From an uncultured Alphaproteobacteria bacterium (GTDB lineage Bacteria; Pseudomonadota; Alphaproteobacteria; CAAHEQ01; UBA3637), in contig CANQUX010000002.1 of NCBI GenBank assembly GCA_947627155.1, positions 1 through 64,000 on the forward strand: 64,000 bases of DNA. The letters are read 5' to 3'. Shown piece by piece: positions 19,240-29,112 of the stretch (its first letter is position 1; the number at the start of each line of letters is the position of its first letter). A program made the translations under genes and the position numbers. Under the pieces are notes generated by a model. That model ran no database searches and was not told where the DNA came from. It saw only the letters and a program-made list of their open reading frames with translations.

Positions 19240-20280
19240 CTATATGTAAAATAATTTTAATATTTGCTCGGTGCTTTCTTTGAAATAATAGCTTCCGGTC
19301 GGTCCGTTCAAAACAAATTCATATGTGGTAAAATCTTTTGTTTTATAAAGTTTTGAAGTTTCTAATAAGGCTGATTCACTGGATAAAACCAAAAAATCAT
19401 CACCATAGCGAATACAACCATAAACCACACCGGCATCAGGCTTATTTTGTTTAACAAAATTTCCACCGGGTGTTAAACACACATAAAAGTCACCTGCAGA
19501 GAGAGCGGCAAAATCTTCTCCGCGCGACACAAAAGATATCTTTTTATTTATACTGAAAACATCTTCCCATGCATTGTTTTTAAAACGAAATAAATGTTCT
19601 GAAGTATTGCCTCCCTGACCTACGGTAGTAACATACAATTCATTTTGAGTTTCCACCACGCGCGGAGCATAAGAAGCAACTATGACGCCGCCCGGTAAAG
19701 AAATATTTTGCCAGGCATCAACAGCGGGTGTGGAAGTGCATTTTTTCCCTGTGCAAGCAATACCTGAAATCCAAAACGTTCCATTAACATAGCAAAATTC
19801 AGTAATGGGATATTTTTCACAGAGTAAATCACTCCATGAATTTGTTTCAAGGGTATATTTTCTTATTGAGGCATCATCGGCAGACATTGCAGCGCCAGTA
19901 GCACGGGATGCAAAAAATAATTCATCATGAGCGACAATAAAATTGGCAAAAGAGGTTACTAATCCGCCCATATTCTCTCCACTGAACAGATTTGTTCTGT
20001 TGAGTACCTTTGTTTGAATTTTATTGTTTGAAACGACGTATTCACTTAATTGTAATACATTGGTATCACTTGTGTCAAAACAAGCACCGATGATTTTATT
20101 TTTGTAAAAAGTATTAGCAACCGGAATTCTATCACCCTCAATTTTTGTTTTCTTGTCCAAATCATAAAGAGAACCAAACATATATAAATAGGCTTTTCCC
20201 TTGCTTTTTTCAGGCGTACCAAACGGTTGAAAAGGTGTTCTGAGTGTCATGCAAAAACTCCTTGTAAGTTTCCGAGCCAT
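19240..20280 (-). CDS. Hypothetical tail-associated protein, possibly a fibre tip
   Basis: 346 aa beta-rich repeats, adjacent to tail-fibre genes. Confidence 0.45.
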   Translation of the reverse strand: MARKLTRSFCMTLRTPFQPFGTPEKSKGKAYLYMFGSLYDLDKKTKIEGDRIPVANTFYKNKIIGACFDTSDTNVLQLSEYVVSNNKIQTKVLNRTNLFSGENMGGLVTSFANFIVAHDELFFASRATGAAMSADDASIRKYTLETNSWSDLLCEKYPITEFCYVNGTFWISGIACTGKKCTSTPAVDAWQNISLPGGVIVASYAPRVVETQNELYVTTVGQGGNTSEHLFRFKNNAWEDVFSINKKISFVSRGEDFAALSAGDFYVCLTPGGNFVKQNKPDAGVVYGCIRYGDDFLVLSSESALLETSKLYKTKDFTTYEFVLNGPTGSYYFKESTEQILKLFYI

Positions 20281-20849
20281 GTTTGACCGGCATTAAAACT
20301 TCTAAATGCAAATAAATATTTTTGAGCCGTAGTCGTTGAGGGAACCGTTGATCCTAACCACGATACTGTTGAGGGAAATTTTAAAGTTAAATTAGCGGCA
20401 GATAATGATAAGAATAATTCAAAAGTAATCACTTGATTCTTTTTGCTTAAGCTGTTCAGATTAAAAGTAAAAGTTGTATTTTGCGAGACGGTTTTTTGAT
20501 AAATGGTTGTTTCGTCTTTTAAAATAACATCCGTTCCGGATATATCGGCTTTTGCTTGATATATTGAATAAACTTGTGTTTGTAATTCAGTTTTTGTTGC
20601 ATACGTTGAAGCAATATTATTACCGTTTGCGTCTGCTGTTGCTTTAGCCGCTGTTCCGGTCTTATCCAACTTGTTATTAAGGGCGGTATAAACCGCCCCT
20701 GATGTAATTGCATTGTTTGATCCGGCAATTGGACTTGAATCCAATTTTACCTTTCCGGCTGTTGAGGTGGAAGCAGTCGGAATATTATCGGTATAAGGAT
20801 ACAAATAATCGCCGCTTTTATTTTTGAGTTTTACTTTTCTGGTTGCCAT
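20247..20849 (-). CDS. Tail-fibre-like protein
   Basis: N-terminus MATRKVKLKNKSGDYLYPYTDNIPTASTSTAG; KATADANGNNIASTYATKTEL module. Confidence 0.65.
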   Translation of the reverse strand: MATRKVKLKNKSGDYLYPYTDNIPTASTSTAGKVKLDSSPIAGSNNAITSGAVYTALNNKLDKTGTAAKATADANGNNIASTYATKTELQTQVYSIYQAKADISGTDVILKDETTIYQKTVSQNTTFTFNLNSLSKKNQVITFELFLSLSAANLTLKFPSTVSWLGSTVPSTTTAQKYLFAFRSFNAGQTWLGNLQGVFA

Positions 20850-20860
20850 GGTTTTCTCCT

Positions 20861-21691
20861 TTAAGCCATTTCTTCATAGGAAATAATATCTGCCAATTTG
20901 GCATACGTTGAAGCAATATTATTGCCGTTTGCATCGGCCGTCGCTTTGGCCGCCGTAGCGGCTTTATCTAACTTGTTTGCCAATTCTGTTTTTGTGGCAT
21001 AGGTTGAACTTGCAGTCTCTTCCGTTAAAGCTCCGACATCCGCAGCCGTTAAGGTAATATCTCCGGAAAGAGCTTTGCCGTTTACTTTTCGCGTTGTCGG
21101 GACATAGTCGTTTAAATCAACTTTTTGTGTTTCCAAAGCCGCTACTTTATAATAGCCGACTTGAATTGTTCCCGTACCGCTTAATGCCGATACAATGGCT
21201 TCGTCCGTTGAATATTCATAAGAATTTGATGTTTCTTCAACCGAGTAAATCCATAAATCCGGAACACCTAAAACAGTAATATAAATATTATCGCCAATTT
21301 TAAAATCGCTGTTGTTCGCTCCATTCACAGCCGTTATCATTGCTTCATAAGAGGCATAACTTACTGCCCGAGATTTACCATCGGCAATGCTTTTAGCAGT
21401 ATTGGCTGTAGTTTCCACTGCAGACAATTCTGTTTTGGTGGCATAAGTGGTTGTAATTGTGTTGCCACTTGCGTCAGCCGTTGCTTTTGCTGCCGTTCCG
21501 GTCTTATCCAGTTTATTGTCCAATGCCGCTTTAACCGTTCCCGATGTTAATACTTTATTCGATTCAGCGGTCGGTGTTTCTTCCAGCTGCACCAAGCCTT
21601 TGGATGAGGTTGAGGCGTCAGGCACGTTAGTGGTGTAAGGCTCCAAATAATCTCCGGTCGCATTTTTGAGTTTAATTCTTTTATTTGCCAT
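20861..21691 (-). CDS. Tail-fibre-like protein, paralogue
   Basis: Same N-terminal module and repeated KATADA(N/S)GN modules. Confidence 0.65.
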   Translation of the reverse strand: MANKRIKLKNATGDYLEPYTTNVPDASTSSKGLVQLEETPTAESNKVLTSGTVKAALDNKLDKTGTAAKATADASGNTITTTYATKTELSAVETTANTAKSIADGKSRAVSYASYEAMITAVNGANNSDFKIGDNIYITVLGVPDLWIYSVEETSNSYEYSTDEAIVSALSGTGTIQVGYYKVAALETQKVDLNDYVPTTRKVNGKALSGDITLTAADVGALTEETASSTYATKTELANKLDKAATAAKATADANGNNIASTYAKLADIISYEEMA

Positions 21692-21712
21692 GTTTAATTT
21701 CCTTTCTTAATG

Positions 21713-21946
21713 TTAATCTTCGTATTCAAATGTGAGAATATCACTTAATTTTGCATACGTTTGGTTGATAATATTGCCTTCAGCATCAGCAGTTGCCTTG
21801 GCAGCGGTATCAGTCTTTCCCAATTTATCTTTCAGTGCATTAAAGACGGCTTCGGAAGAGATAACATTGGAACTGCCTGATTTCGGTATGGAATCAAAAC
21901 TTTCATTTGAAAATCTTGATGCCGGAATTTTACTGGTATCGGTCAT
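21713..21946 (-). CDS. Short tail-fibre-like protein, paralogue
   Basis: KLGKTDTAAKATADAEGNIINQTYAKLSDI module. Confidence 0.55.
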   Translation of the reverse strand: MTDTSKIPASRFSNESFDSIPKSGSSNVISSEAVFNALKDKLGKTDTAAKATADAEGNIINQTYAKLSDILTFEYED

Positions 21947-21957
21947 ATGGCATCTCC

Positions 21958-22800
21958 TTACATTTCTTCATAAACAACGCAATCAATCATGCCGGTCATA
22001 GATTGCAGGGCAAAAAGGCACTTAACACTCCATCGCTCACCGCTTGCCAAAGGATTTGCCAAAACAACAGATTGTCCGTTACTTGATATTCCGTAAGTTT
22101 CCGGAAGTAATGCTGTGTTTTCTATAATAACAGTCAGAATTTGGTCTGTATTTGTAATTGCTTCTGCAAGGTTTAATGGAAGAACTGTCTGATTGGCGGT
22201 AGCAATGCCGGTAACCGTTATTGGAAAACTTCCGATCGTTGCCTGTTGGGCCATTTCAACCCAAGTCTGACAGGAATGTATTCCGCCTTGAGTTTGAACT
22301 TCTGTATCACTTCCTTCCGCCCAAATTTTGGCTTTATCAACTTCAGCCTTAGCATTTTGAACTTCTGCCTGTGCATGAACGACTTCCGCATGAGCGTTCT
22401 GAGCCGCTTGTTTGGCATTTTCAACTTCTGTTTGAGCCTTGGTAACCTCAGCTTTTGCCTTACTGACCTCATTTTTTGCATTTTGAACCTCGGTTTTTGC
22501 ATTCTGAACTTCCGTTTTGGCATTCTGTACTTCGTCTTTGGCGTTTTGAACCTCTGCTTGCGCTTGTGTCAGTGAATTAGCAGCCTCATTTGCCGCCGCT
22601 TGTGCCATATTGACAAGACTTGATGCTTGTCCGTAAAGCTCATTGCGTATATCTTTTAGTGCCTTAGCGACTGTCGGAACATTTCCATTTTCAGTTATAA
22701 CTGTTGCACTGTCAGGGCCATGCACCATATCGTGAAATAATGAGGAATCGGTTTCTGTCCTTTCAATTGCTGTTTCCAGCCTTTCTTGCATATTTGGCAT
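21958..22800 (-). CDS. Coiled-coil phage tail fibre protein
   Basis: Heptads (AEVQNAK)n in the centre of the protein. Confidence 0.7.
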   Translation of the reverse strand: MPNMQERLETAIERTETDSSLFHDMVHGPDSATVITENGNVPTVAKALKDIRNELYGQASSLVNMAQAAANEAANSLTQAQAEVQNAKDEVQNAKTEVQNAKTEVQNAKNEVSKAKAEVTKAQTEVENAKQAAQNAHAEVVHAQAEVQNAKAEVDKAKIWAEGSDTEVQTQGGIHSCQTWVEMAQQATIGSFPITVTGIATANQTVLPLNLAEAITNTDQILTVIIENTALLPETYGISSNGQSVVLANPLASGERWSVKCLFALQSMTGMIDCVVYEEM

Positions 22801-22813
22801 TTTGTGTCCTTTC

Positions 22814-23290
22814 TTAATTTAAGTTGATTGGAAGCATTCGATGAACCAAAATGTGAAGCCGGTCACACGTTTTCATCAGTTTGTTGTAGTCCGAATCCAT
22901 AACGATTGCCATGGCATCTTCGGTTAATGTCGGTCTGTCACGAATTTCAAGTTCTGAGGTAATTTCCCAAAGATAACCATTCAGAAGTTTTGCCTCAAAT
23001 TGTTGTGTGAACCGAGCTTCCTGACTACTCAGTCCCATGCCTCCGAGAAGTGTGATAAAGAACCATTCGCCACCTTCTTTTGCATGGTATTTATACCATG
23101 CTTCAAATATGCAAAATTGGTCCGGATTCATCAGCCAGCGCACAGAAATCCTAGACGGTGTCTGCGTATATCGCCGTCTTTGACGTGCCGGACCGGCTTC
23201 CATATCTGTCCGAATAATGGCTTCACCCGGTTTGATAGAGTAATTGTCAACGGTCGGATAGGGCAAATGTTGTGGAAAATAAACGCTCAT
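22814..23290 (-). CDS. Phage minor tail protein
   Basis: Position between tape measure and fibre genes. Confidence 0.55.
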   Translation of the reverse strand: MSVYFPQHLPYPTVDNYSIKPGEAIIRTDMEAGPARQRRRYTQTPSRISVRWLMNPDQFCIFEAWYKYHAKEGGEWFFITLLGGMGLSSQEARFTQQFEAKLLNGYLWEITSELEIRDRPTLTEDAMAIVMDSDYNKLMKTCDRLHILVHRMLPINLN

Positions 23291-25932
23291 CTGTAACTCC
23301 CATAAGCCGGATTTAACGCATACCTTTGTTCCAAAATCGGCGATAAACCCTCACCTTTACTGATGTTTTTACCGATTACACCTTCAATCTGCTCAACAAT
23401 GATATCCAGATTAATATTGCCGTTCATGTCGCGTGTCGGGTTTGCCGTTGTCCTTGTGCCTGAGGCCTTATTGACCACATTCACATTGACGTAAACCGGC
23501 GGTTTTGAATTGAGTTCTGCGCCCAGTGCTTTCATTTGTCCCGGCGTGAATACCGTTTCGCCTTTTTTCGCGATAATCGGAATCTCGCCGCCGACCAAAC
23601 CTCCGGTATGAAAACGGGGAGCATTTTCAAAAACACTTGGACTAACAGCCTTAACTGATAAAGAATCCGTACCAATAACACCTCCTGTATGCGCTGTCGG
23701 AATGCCGAAGTAGCCCATAATACCGCCCATAAGCGGTTGTATCACGGCATATTGCATAGCCATTCGGACCATTCCCTCGACAACTGAGTTAACAAAATCT
23801 CCAAAGTTCGCTTTACCGGTCATGACAAAGTTTGTCAGCGTATCTTCCATTGATTTGAAAGAATTCTTAATCAAACTTTCGGTCATGGAAGCCATGTCCG
23901 AAGCATCGTTATAAACGCTTTTCATTCCTCGGGTTAAACCGTCTTTCCAATCTGTTGAACTTTGAAGAGCGGCTTCGCCTGCTTTTTTAACCATATCGTC
24001 ATAAACCCGGTTTACATCATTTTTAAAATCCTCATAGCCGGCTTTGGTTTTATCCAGGTTTTGAAGGGCATCATCACGCCATTTGGCCGCTTTTTGCATG
24101 GCCTGATCATAAGGATCCTGCAATTCAAAAACCTTTTGTTTGATGTCCTCAATAGTCTTTTCATAAGCTGATGTGTCAGTTTTTGGCACGACAGGCAGTT
24201 TCGGAACTGCCGGCTTTTCTTCTTTCGGCCTGAGTTCCGGGTTTTGAATGTATTTCAACTCATCACGCGCCTTTTGTGCATCTATCTCAGCTGCTTTCAA
24301 AAGCAAAAGTTTTTCTTGTATTTTATCAGCTTGTGGTTTGAAATCCGGATATTCTGATGCCAAGTTCCAAATCTCGCGCTCATATTCCTCCAAGTTGTAT
24401 TTTGACTGCGAAAGAATATCGGCCAGATCATTTGCAAAAATCTCGTATTCTTTCAAAAACATATTTGGCATATGGCGTTGAAAGAACGAAATTCCCCCGG
24501 TATCTTTTAATTCTTCCTTCAGGTCCTTAATGTTCTTTTCTGCCACCTTTAATTTATACGACCATTCGGCAACAGCTTGATTCTTGCTTTGAGCGGTAAC
24601 GAGGTTATTTGTTTCTTTGACTGTTTCGGCCATTTGTTCCTTCAGTTTTGCTAAGGTTTCCGAGTGATCATTTGCCGCCCGTTTTGCCACATTATGACTA
24701 TCTATCAATTTATAAAGGCCATAGACAACCAACATAACAAGCCCGGCCGGGCCACCAAGCAGAGCCATAATACCTTTCAAAAGTCCGACCGCACCGGCAA
24801 GAACCTTTGCCGCTACCGCGGTTGCGTACATCTGCACAGCGGCCACCTTGGAAACTTGCCACATCATTTTAAGGCCGAGTGTAGCAGAGGCTCCGGCTGT
24901 TCCAGTTCCCATAAGAGCGACATTCAGCGCATAAACGCTTGCTTTTAAGAGGTCAATTCCTTTTGTAATCAGGCTTGCACCCAAACGGACAGTTAAGAGC
25001 GTGATGATCGGCTCAATGTATTGGGCTAATGTAAAGAACGCTTTACTTGCCACGTTGACAGCAACTGCCAAGGTTTGGCCGATGGCTTTTGCCGCTTCAC
25101 CTGATCCGTCCAGCAATTCATTGAACTGCAAAAATGCCTCTTTCAGAGCTTTGTTCAGACCGTTTTCACCAACTGATCGGACTAATTTACTGATAGCATC
25201 TTCAATGTTGGACATGGCACCGCCCATGGTGTCCATTTGTTCCCTCATCGCGCCGCCAAAGTTCACAAGTCCGATAGATTTTAAGTAGGCTTCAATTTCT
25301 TGCGCACTTTTACCAACACTTGTTGTAATACCTTGGAAAGTGAACAGGACTTTGTCACCCTCGACCTGCGTTTGAATACCAAAGGTCCGGAGCGACTTAA
25401 AATTCAGCATCACCGCTGAAGAAACGGCATTTGTAAAATCCATGATATTCTTAGAAAAGGCAGAAGCGGTATTTCCGTATGAGGTTAAGGCCTCAGATGT
25501 GGCATCAAGGCCCAACGCCTTTAACCGAATAAAGGCCTCAATAATCTCTTCCAACTGATATGGCGTATCCAACGCAAACTGTTCAATCATAGAAAAAGCC
25601 TCTTGTGCGCCCTTGGCCGAACCGGTCACCGTTTTTAAGGATCCGATTAAGCTTTCAAACTCTTTGTTTGTCTGCACAATACCCTTAAATACCGAAGTCA
25701 GACTGCGTAATCCAAGGTATGCTCCGACCAATGATGCCGCCTGTTTCAGGGTATTATTAAAGGCCTTGGCTGTATTATCCAAGACTTTTAAGTTATCATT
25801 TGCAGGTGTGATGACATGAGTTATCCGCTGAAAGGCCTTCTGTCCGTCTGAGCCGATATTCTTGAACTCTTGTCGGACCTTATCGCCCCCCACCGCTTCA
25901 AGCCTGATTGAAAGTTTCTTTGCCGTATTCAT
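23287..25932 (-). CDS. Phage tail tape measure protein
   Basis: 881 aa, N-terminal tape-measure region, hydrophobic core, late-operon position. Confidence 0.88.
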   Translation of the reverse strand: MNTAKKLSIRLEAVGGDKVRQEFKNIGSDGQKAFQRITHVITPANDNLKVLDNTAKAFNNTLKQAASLVGAYLGLRSLTSVFKGIVQTNKEFESLIGSLKTVTGSAKGAQEAFSMIEQFALDTPYQLEEIIEAFIRLKALGLDATSEALTSYGNTASAFSKNIMDFTNAVSSAVMLNFKSLRTFGIQTQVEGDKVLFTFQGITTSVGKSAQEIEAYLKSIGLVNFGGAMREQMDTMGGAMSNIEDAISKLVRSVGENGLNKALKEAFLQFNELLDGSGEAAKAIGQTLAVAVNVASKAFFTLAQYIEPIITLLTVRLGASLITKGIDLLKASVYALNVALMGTGTAGASATLGLKMMWQVSKVAAVQMYATAVAAKVLAGAVGLLKGIMALLGGPAGLVMLVVYGLYKLIDSHNVAKRAANDHSETLAKLKEQMAETVKETNNLVTAQSKNQAVAEWSYKLKVAEKNIKDLKEELKDTGGISFFQRHMPNMFLKEYEIFANDLADILSQSKYNLEEYEREIWNLASEYPDFKPQADKIQEKLLLLKAAEIDAQKARDELKYIQNPELRPKEEKPAVPKLPVVPKTDTSAYEKTIEDIKQKVFELQDPYDQAMQKAAKWRDDALQNLDKTKAGYEDFKNDVNRVYDDMVKKAGEAALQSSTDWKDGLTRGMKSVYNDASDMASMTESLIKNSFKSMEDTLTNFVMTGKANFGDFVNSVVEGMVRMAMQYAVIQPLMGGIMGYFGIPTAHTGGVIGTDSLSVKAVSPSVFENAPRFHTGGLVGGEIPIIAKKGETVFTPGQMKALGAELNSKPPVYVNVNVVNKASGTRTTANPTRDMNGNINLDIIVEQIEGVIGKNISKGEGLSPILEQRYALNPAYGSYR

Positions 25933-25944
25933 TCTTTATTCCAT

Positions 25945-25977
25945 AAAAAAACACCCCAAGGTCTAAACCTTGAGGTG
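25945..25977 (-). terminator. Rho-independent terminator after the DUF4143 ATPase
   Basis: Minus strand CACCTCAAGGTTTAGACCTTGGGGTG followed by TTTTTTT. Confidence 0.8.
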
Positions 25978-26009
25978 CTGTAAAATTTAAACAAATTAAA
26001 TCATTTTTG

Positions 26010-27275
26010 TTAAAGCTCAAGACTATTTGGATTTAACAAAAAGTCCTTTAACCCTATTATCGTAATTCCTTTTTCATCGTGTTTGGGAATAATATCCCCA
26101 CCAACAATGATGATTTTTTTGAAAGAATCCGGAATATTTATTAAAGATTTTTCTTCTTGTTCTCTTTTCTCTATATTTGACATTTCATATGCTGATTGAA
26201 TGTAATAACGTTTGCTCCCTTGGTTAACAACAAAATCAATTTCCGCTTGTTTTTTGGTATATTGATTATCTTTTTCTCTTTCTTTTAATTCTATATTTCC
26301 GACATCTACTTGGTATCCTCTAATTATCAGTTCGTTATAAATAATGTTTTCCATCAAATGAGTAGGTTCAATCTGCCTAAAATTTAACCGAGAATTACGT
26401 AATCCGGCATCAATAAAGTAGTATTTAAAAGGCGTGTTGAGATATTTTTTACCCTTTATATCATATCGCAAAACCTTATTTACCAAAAAAGCTTCCGAAA
26501 GATACAATAAATATTGTTTTATCGTTGGTTCCGAAATAGAACTTTTTTGCACACTTTTAAAAGTATCAGACAGTTTTTTAGTATTAGTTAAACATCCGAT
26601 ATTAGAGGCAACAACATCTAGTAATTCTTCAAACTCTGTTTCATTTTGAATTTTATTGCGATCAATAACATCTCGAATGTATGTTTCCTTAAATAATCTT
26701 TTCAAATAATCTTTTTTATCAGCATCTTCCTCAAATTTAAATAACGCAGGCATTCCTCCATATGTACAATATGCATCCCAAGCTTTGTTCCAATCACCTC
26801 CTGTGACCTCATAATATTCCGCAAAGCTGAGCGGATATATGCGAATTTCATCACCACGTCCGCGAAACTCTGTTACAACATCAGTGGAAAGAAATTTTGA
26901 ATTACTTCCGGTCACATAAGTATCAAGGTTTTTGATGTGTAAAAATCCATTTAAAACACTTTCAAAATCCTCCATCATTTGGACTTCATCAAGAAGTAAA
27001 TAATACATATCATTGTCTTTAATGGCAGAAGTAACATAATTATAGCATTTATCTGGATTACGATATTCTCGGTACTTTCTATCATCCAAGGCAATTGTAA
27101 GTATGTGATCATCTGCTATTCCGGCATCCAACAAATGCTGTTTGAAAAGTTCAAACAATAAATATGATTTACCACATCTTCTAACACCACTGACAATTTT
27201 AATAAATCCGTTATGTTTGTGCTTAATTAATTTGTTTAAGTAGTAATCTCTTTTAATTTCCATCTTGCACTCCAT
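26010..27275 (-). CDS. AAA ATPase with DUF4143-type C-terminus
   Basis: GVRRCGKSYLLFELF Walker A, YYLLLDEVQMMEDFE Walker B, TGSNSKFLS; C-terminal nuclease-like EIDFVVNQGSKRYYIQSAYE. Confidence 0.88.
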   Translation of the reverse strand: MECKMEIKRDYYLNKLIKHKHNGFIKIVSGVRRCGKSYLLFELFKQHLLDAGIADDHILTIALDDRKYREYRNPDKCYNYVTSAIKDNDMYYLLLDEVQMMEDFESVLNGFLHIKNLDTYVTGSNSKFLSTDVVTEFRGRGDEIRIYPLSFAEYYEVTGGDWNKAWDAYCTYGGMPALFKFEEDADKKDYLKRLFKETYIRDVIDRNKIQNETEFEELLDVVASNIGCLTNTKKLSDTFKSVQKSSISEPTIKQYLLYLSEAFLVNKVLRYDIKGKKYLNTPFKYYFIDAGLRNSRLNFRQIEPTHLMENIIYNELIIRGYQVDVGNIELKEREKDNQYTKKQAEIDFVVNQGSKRYYIQSAYEMSNIEKREQEEKSLINIPDSFKKIIIVGGDIIPKHDEKGITIIGLKDFLLNPNSLEL

Positions 27276-27350
27276 TTTATATCTCCGCCCATTTGGGCGG
27301 TTTTATAAAATGATACTAATTAATAAAAACACAAAAGTCAAGTCTTCATT

Positions 27351-27728
27351 TTATATTTTCGGAAAATCATCTTTTGTCATATCGCTCAATCCTGCTTTTA
27401 GGCCTTGGATACCAGAAGATAAAAGCTCCGTCATTAATTCCATGTCAAAATTTAAATGTTTCGCTATTTCTAACGCTTCGCTGAGATTTGGCTCGGAAAG
27501 TTTTAATAAAACCTCCCAAGCCTGATGTCCTTCTGTGGTTTTTAAGGTTGTTTCGATGTATCGGCATCTGTAGATAGGACAGTTGATTCCTTGTTCTCCG
27601 CATCCTTGGCAGTAGTTTCGCCCGGAGCCGAAGTGCCATCTTGCTCGGGCGTATATGCGTTTTTTTCGGCCTCGAGTATTTCTTGAATGCCGCAATACTG
27701 TTGCCTGAATATTTCGGCGATACTCCAA
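27351..27728 (-). CDS. Tail assembly chaperone, frameshift extension (T-like)
   Basis: Open in the -1 frame after an A AAA AAC heptamer in the upstream gene. Confidence 0.6.
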   Translation of the reverse strand: MEYRRNIQATVLRHSRNTRGRKKRIYARARWHFGSGRNYCQGCGEQGINCPIYRCRYIETTLKTTEGHQAWEVLLKLSEPNLSEALEIAKHLNFDMELMTELLSSGIQGLKAGLSDMTKDDFPKI

Positions 27729-28078
27729 AAGTTCGTGAAGAGCTCCTCAATTTTGACCGGTGTCAGCGGTGCTTTTTCGTCTGTGTCGGCTTCTAAAATG
27801 CCGTCCCATTCAATAATACCCGCCAGCGCAAGACCCAAAATTAACTGCTGATCGGCAAAGGCTTCACGCTTTGTGATATCCTCTAAATCCGGCAAGTTTT
27901 CATCTTTTGCACCGTTTTCGCGAACATCTTTAATGCGCTTGGCCATATCGGCCACCTTAGAATTCATATAGGCTTTTGCTTCATAAAACACAGAAGAGGT
28001 GCAGGGTTTAACTTTAACCCGGACACCCATTCCCAAATCAAGCCAATAAGGCTCATTCTTAAATTTTAACTTTAACAT
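27542..28078 (-). CDS. Tail assembly chaperone (G-like)
   Basis: Position between tail tube and tape measure; overlapping out-of-frame extension. Confidence 0.65.
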   Translation of the reverse strand: MLKLKFKNEPYWLDLGMGVRVKVKPCTSSVFYEAKAYMNSKVADMAKRIKDVRENGAKDENLPDLEDITKREAFADQQLILGLALAGIIEWDGILEADTDEKAPLTPVKIEELFTNFWSIAEIFRQQYCGIQEILEAEKNAYTPEQDGTSAPGETTAKDAENKESTVLSTDADTSKQP

Positions 28079-28158
28079 TAATTGAATCTCCTTTGAAATA
28101 TGTAAATAAAGAAATTGAAAAAGATAAAAATTAATTGTTTAGATATTTGAGAGGGGAT

Positions 28159-29112
28159 TCAATACCCCTCCACATCATTAATCAATTGAACGGTTACCAT
28201 TTTGCCGAGTTCGGCATTCTTAGCCCCTTGAAAATCGTAAGAGCACTCAATGCCGCCCGGGCCTGAAATGGAACGTTTCGGTTTTGGCAGATAGACTTCA
28301 TGGCAGGTAATAACCAATTTTTGTGTTTCGGAGAGCTGATAACCAAGCTCCATGTCCACTGGCACACCGGTTCTTGCCTTGTCCATTAAAGAGTTATCGC
28401 CATAACGAACTGCAATCGAACCGGATAAAGAGGCCACTCCCAAATCAATAGCTTCAACCTTACCATCGCTCCGAATTGTCTCAATTTTTTCAAGGTTATT
28501 TGAATAGGTAACCGAGGCACCGGTTACATTGGCCAATGTTTCGCCACCGGATTTGATAAAACCTTGAAATTGTGAAAAGCGCGTATAATTTTTGATTTCA
28601 GGTATTTCGGAAACAGATGTTTCAAAGGCTGTTTCGCTTTGTGCCATTAAAGAAACTGTAGCTTGCGCTTCACCGGACCTGGCAAAGTTAAAGGCGATAG
28701 AATTCGCCCGTGCGCCAAGGAATCTGATATATTCAGGCACTTCGGCTAATCCTAATTCAAGTGAATAGCTCGGAAGCGAGGTTTTACCGCTGTCAAATGT
28801 ATGCGTATAAACACCATCCTCGTTGGTCGTTTCCGGAGCTCCGAAAACAGCTTTCAGCCAAATTCCGATGTTTCTGAGATCAACCGGTACTGACAAATCG
28901 CCTTCCACATTGATAACGTCTTGAAAAGGCGTGGTCGGATCGCGTCCGAGCCCCAAAACATTTGAAGAAATAAGACCTTGTTCGCTATCAATAGCGCTTG
29001 AGGCAAACGGTACTTGGGTATAAGTTCCCGAAGAAAGAGTACCGTAAGTGCTTTCTTCAGCGATTAATAGTTTGGCATTCCAGCCATATGCTCGTGACAT
29101 TTTAGCCTCCAT
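28159..29112 (-). CDS. Major tail tube protein (likely start at internal MSRAYG)
   Basis: Tail-tube-like sequence and position; SD GGAGG upstream of MSRAYG. Confidence 0.75.
   Translation of the reverse strand: MEAKMSRAYGWNAKLLIAEESTYGTLSSGTYTQVPFASSAIDSEQGLISSNVLGLGRDPTTPFQDVINVEGDLSVPVDLRNIGIWLKAVFGAPETTNEDGVYTHTFDSGKTSLPSYSLELGLAEVPEYIRFLGARANSIAFNFARSGEAQATVSLMAQSETAFETSVSEIPEIKNYTRFSQFQGFIKSGGETLANVTGASVTYSNNLEKIETIRSDGKVEAIDLGVASLSGSIAVRYGDNSLMDKARTGVPVDMELGYQLSETQKLVITCHEVYLPKPKRSISGPGGIECSYDFQGAKNAELGKMVTVQLINDVEGY

Noticed and set aside
22320-22570. CRISPR-like array from regularly spaced short repeats
   Set aside because: Repeats are 21-bp in-frame heptad codons of a tail-fibre coiled coil with no unique spacers.
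20247-22800. Tail-fibre shufflon (invertible fibre tails)
   Set aside because: Repeats are all in direct orientation and no recombinase is adjacent; diversification by duplication is simpler.
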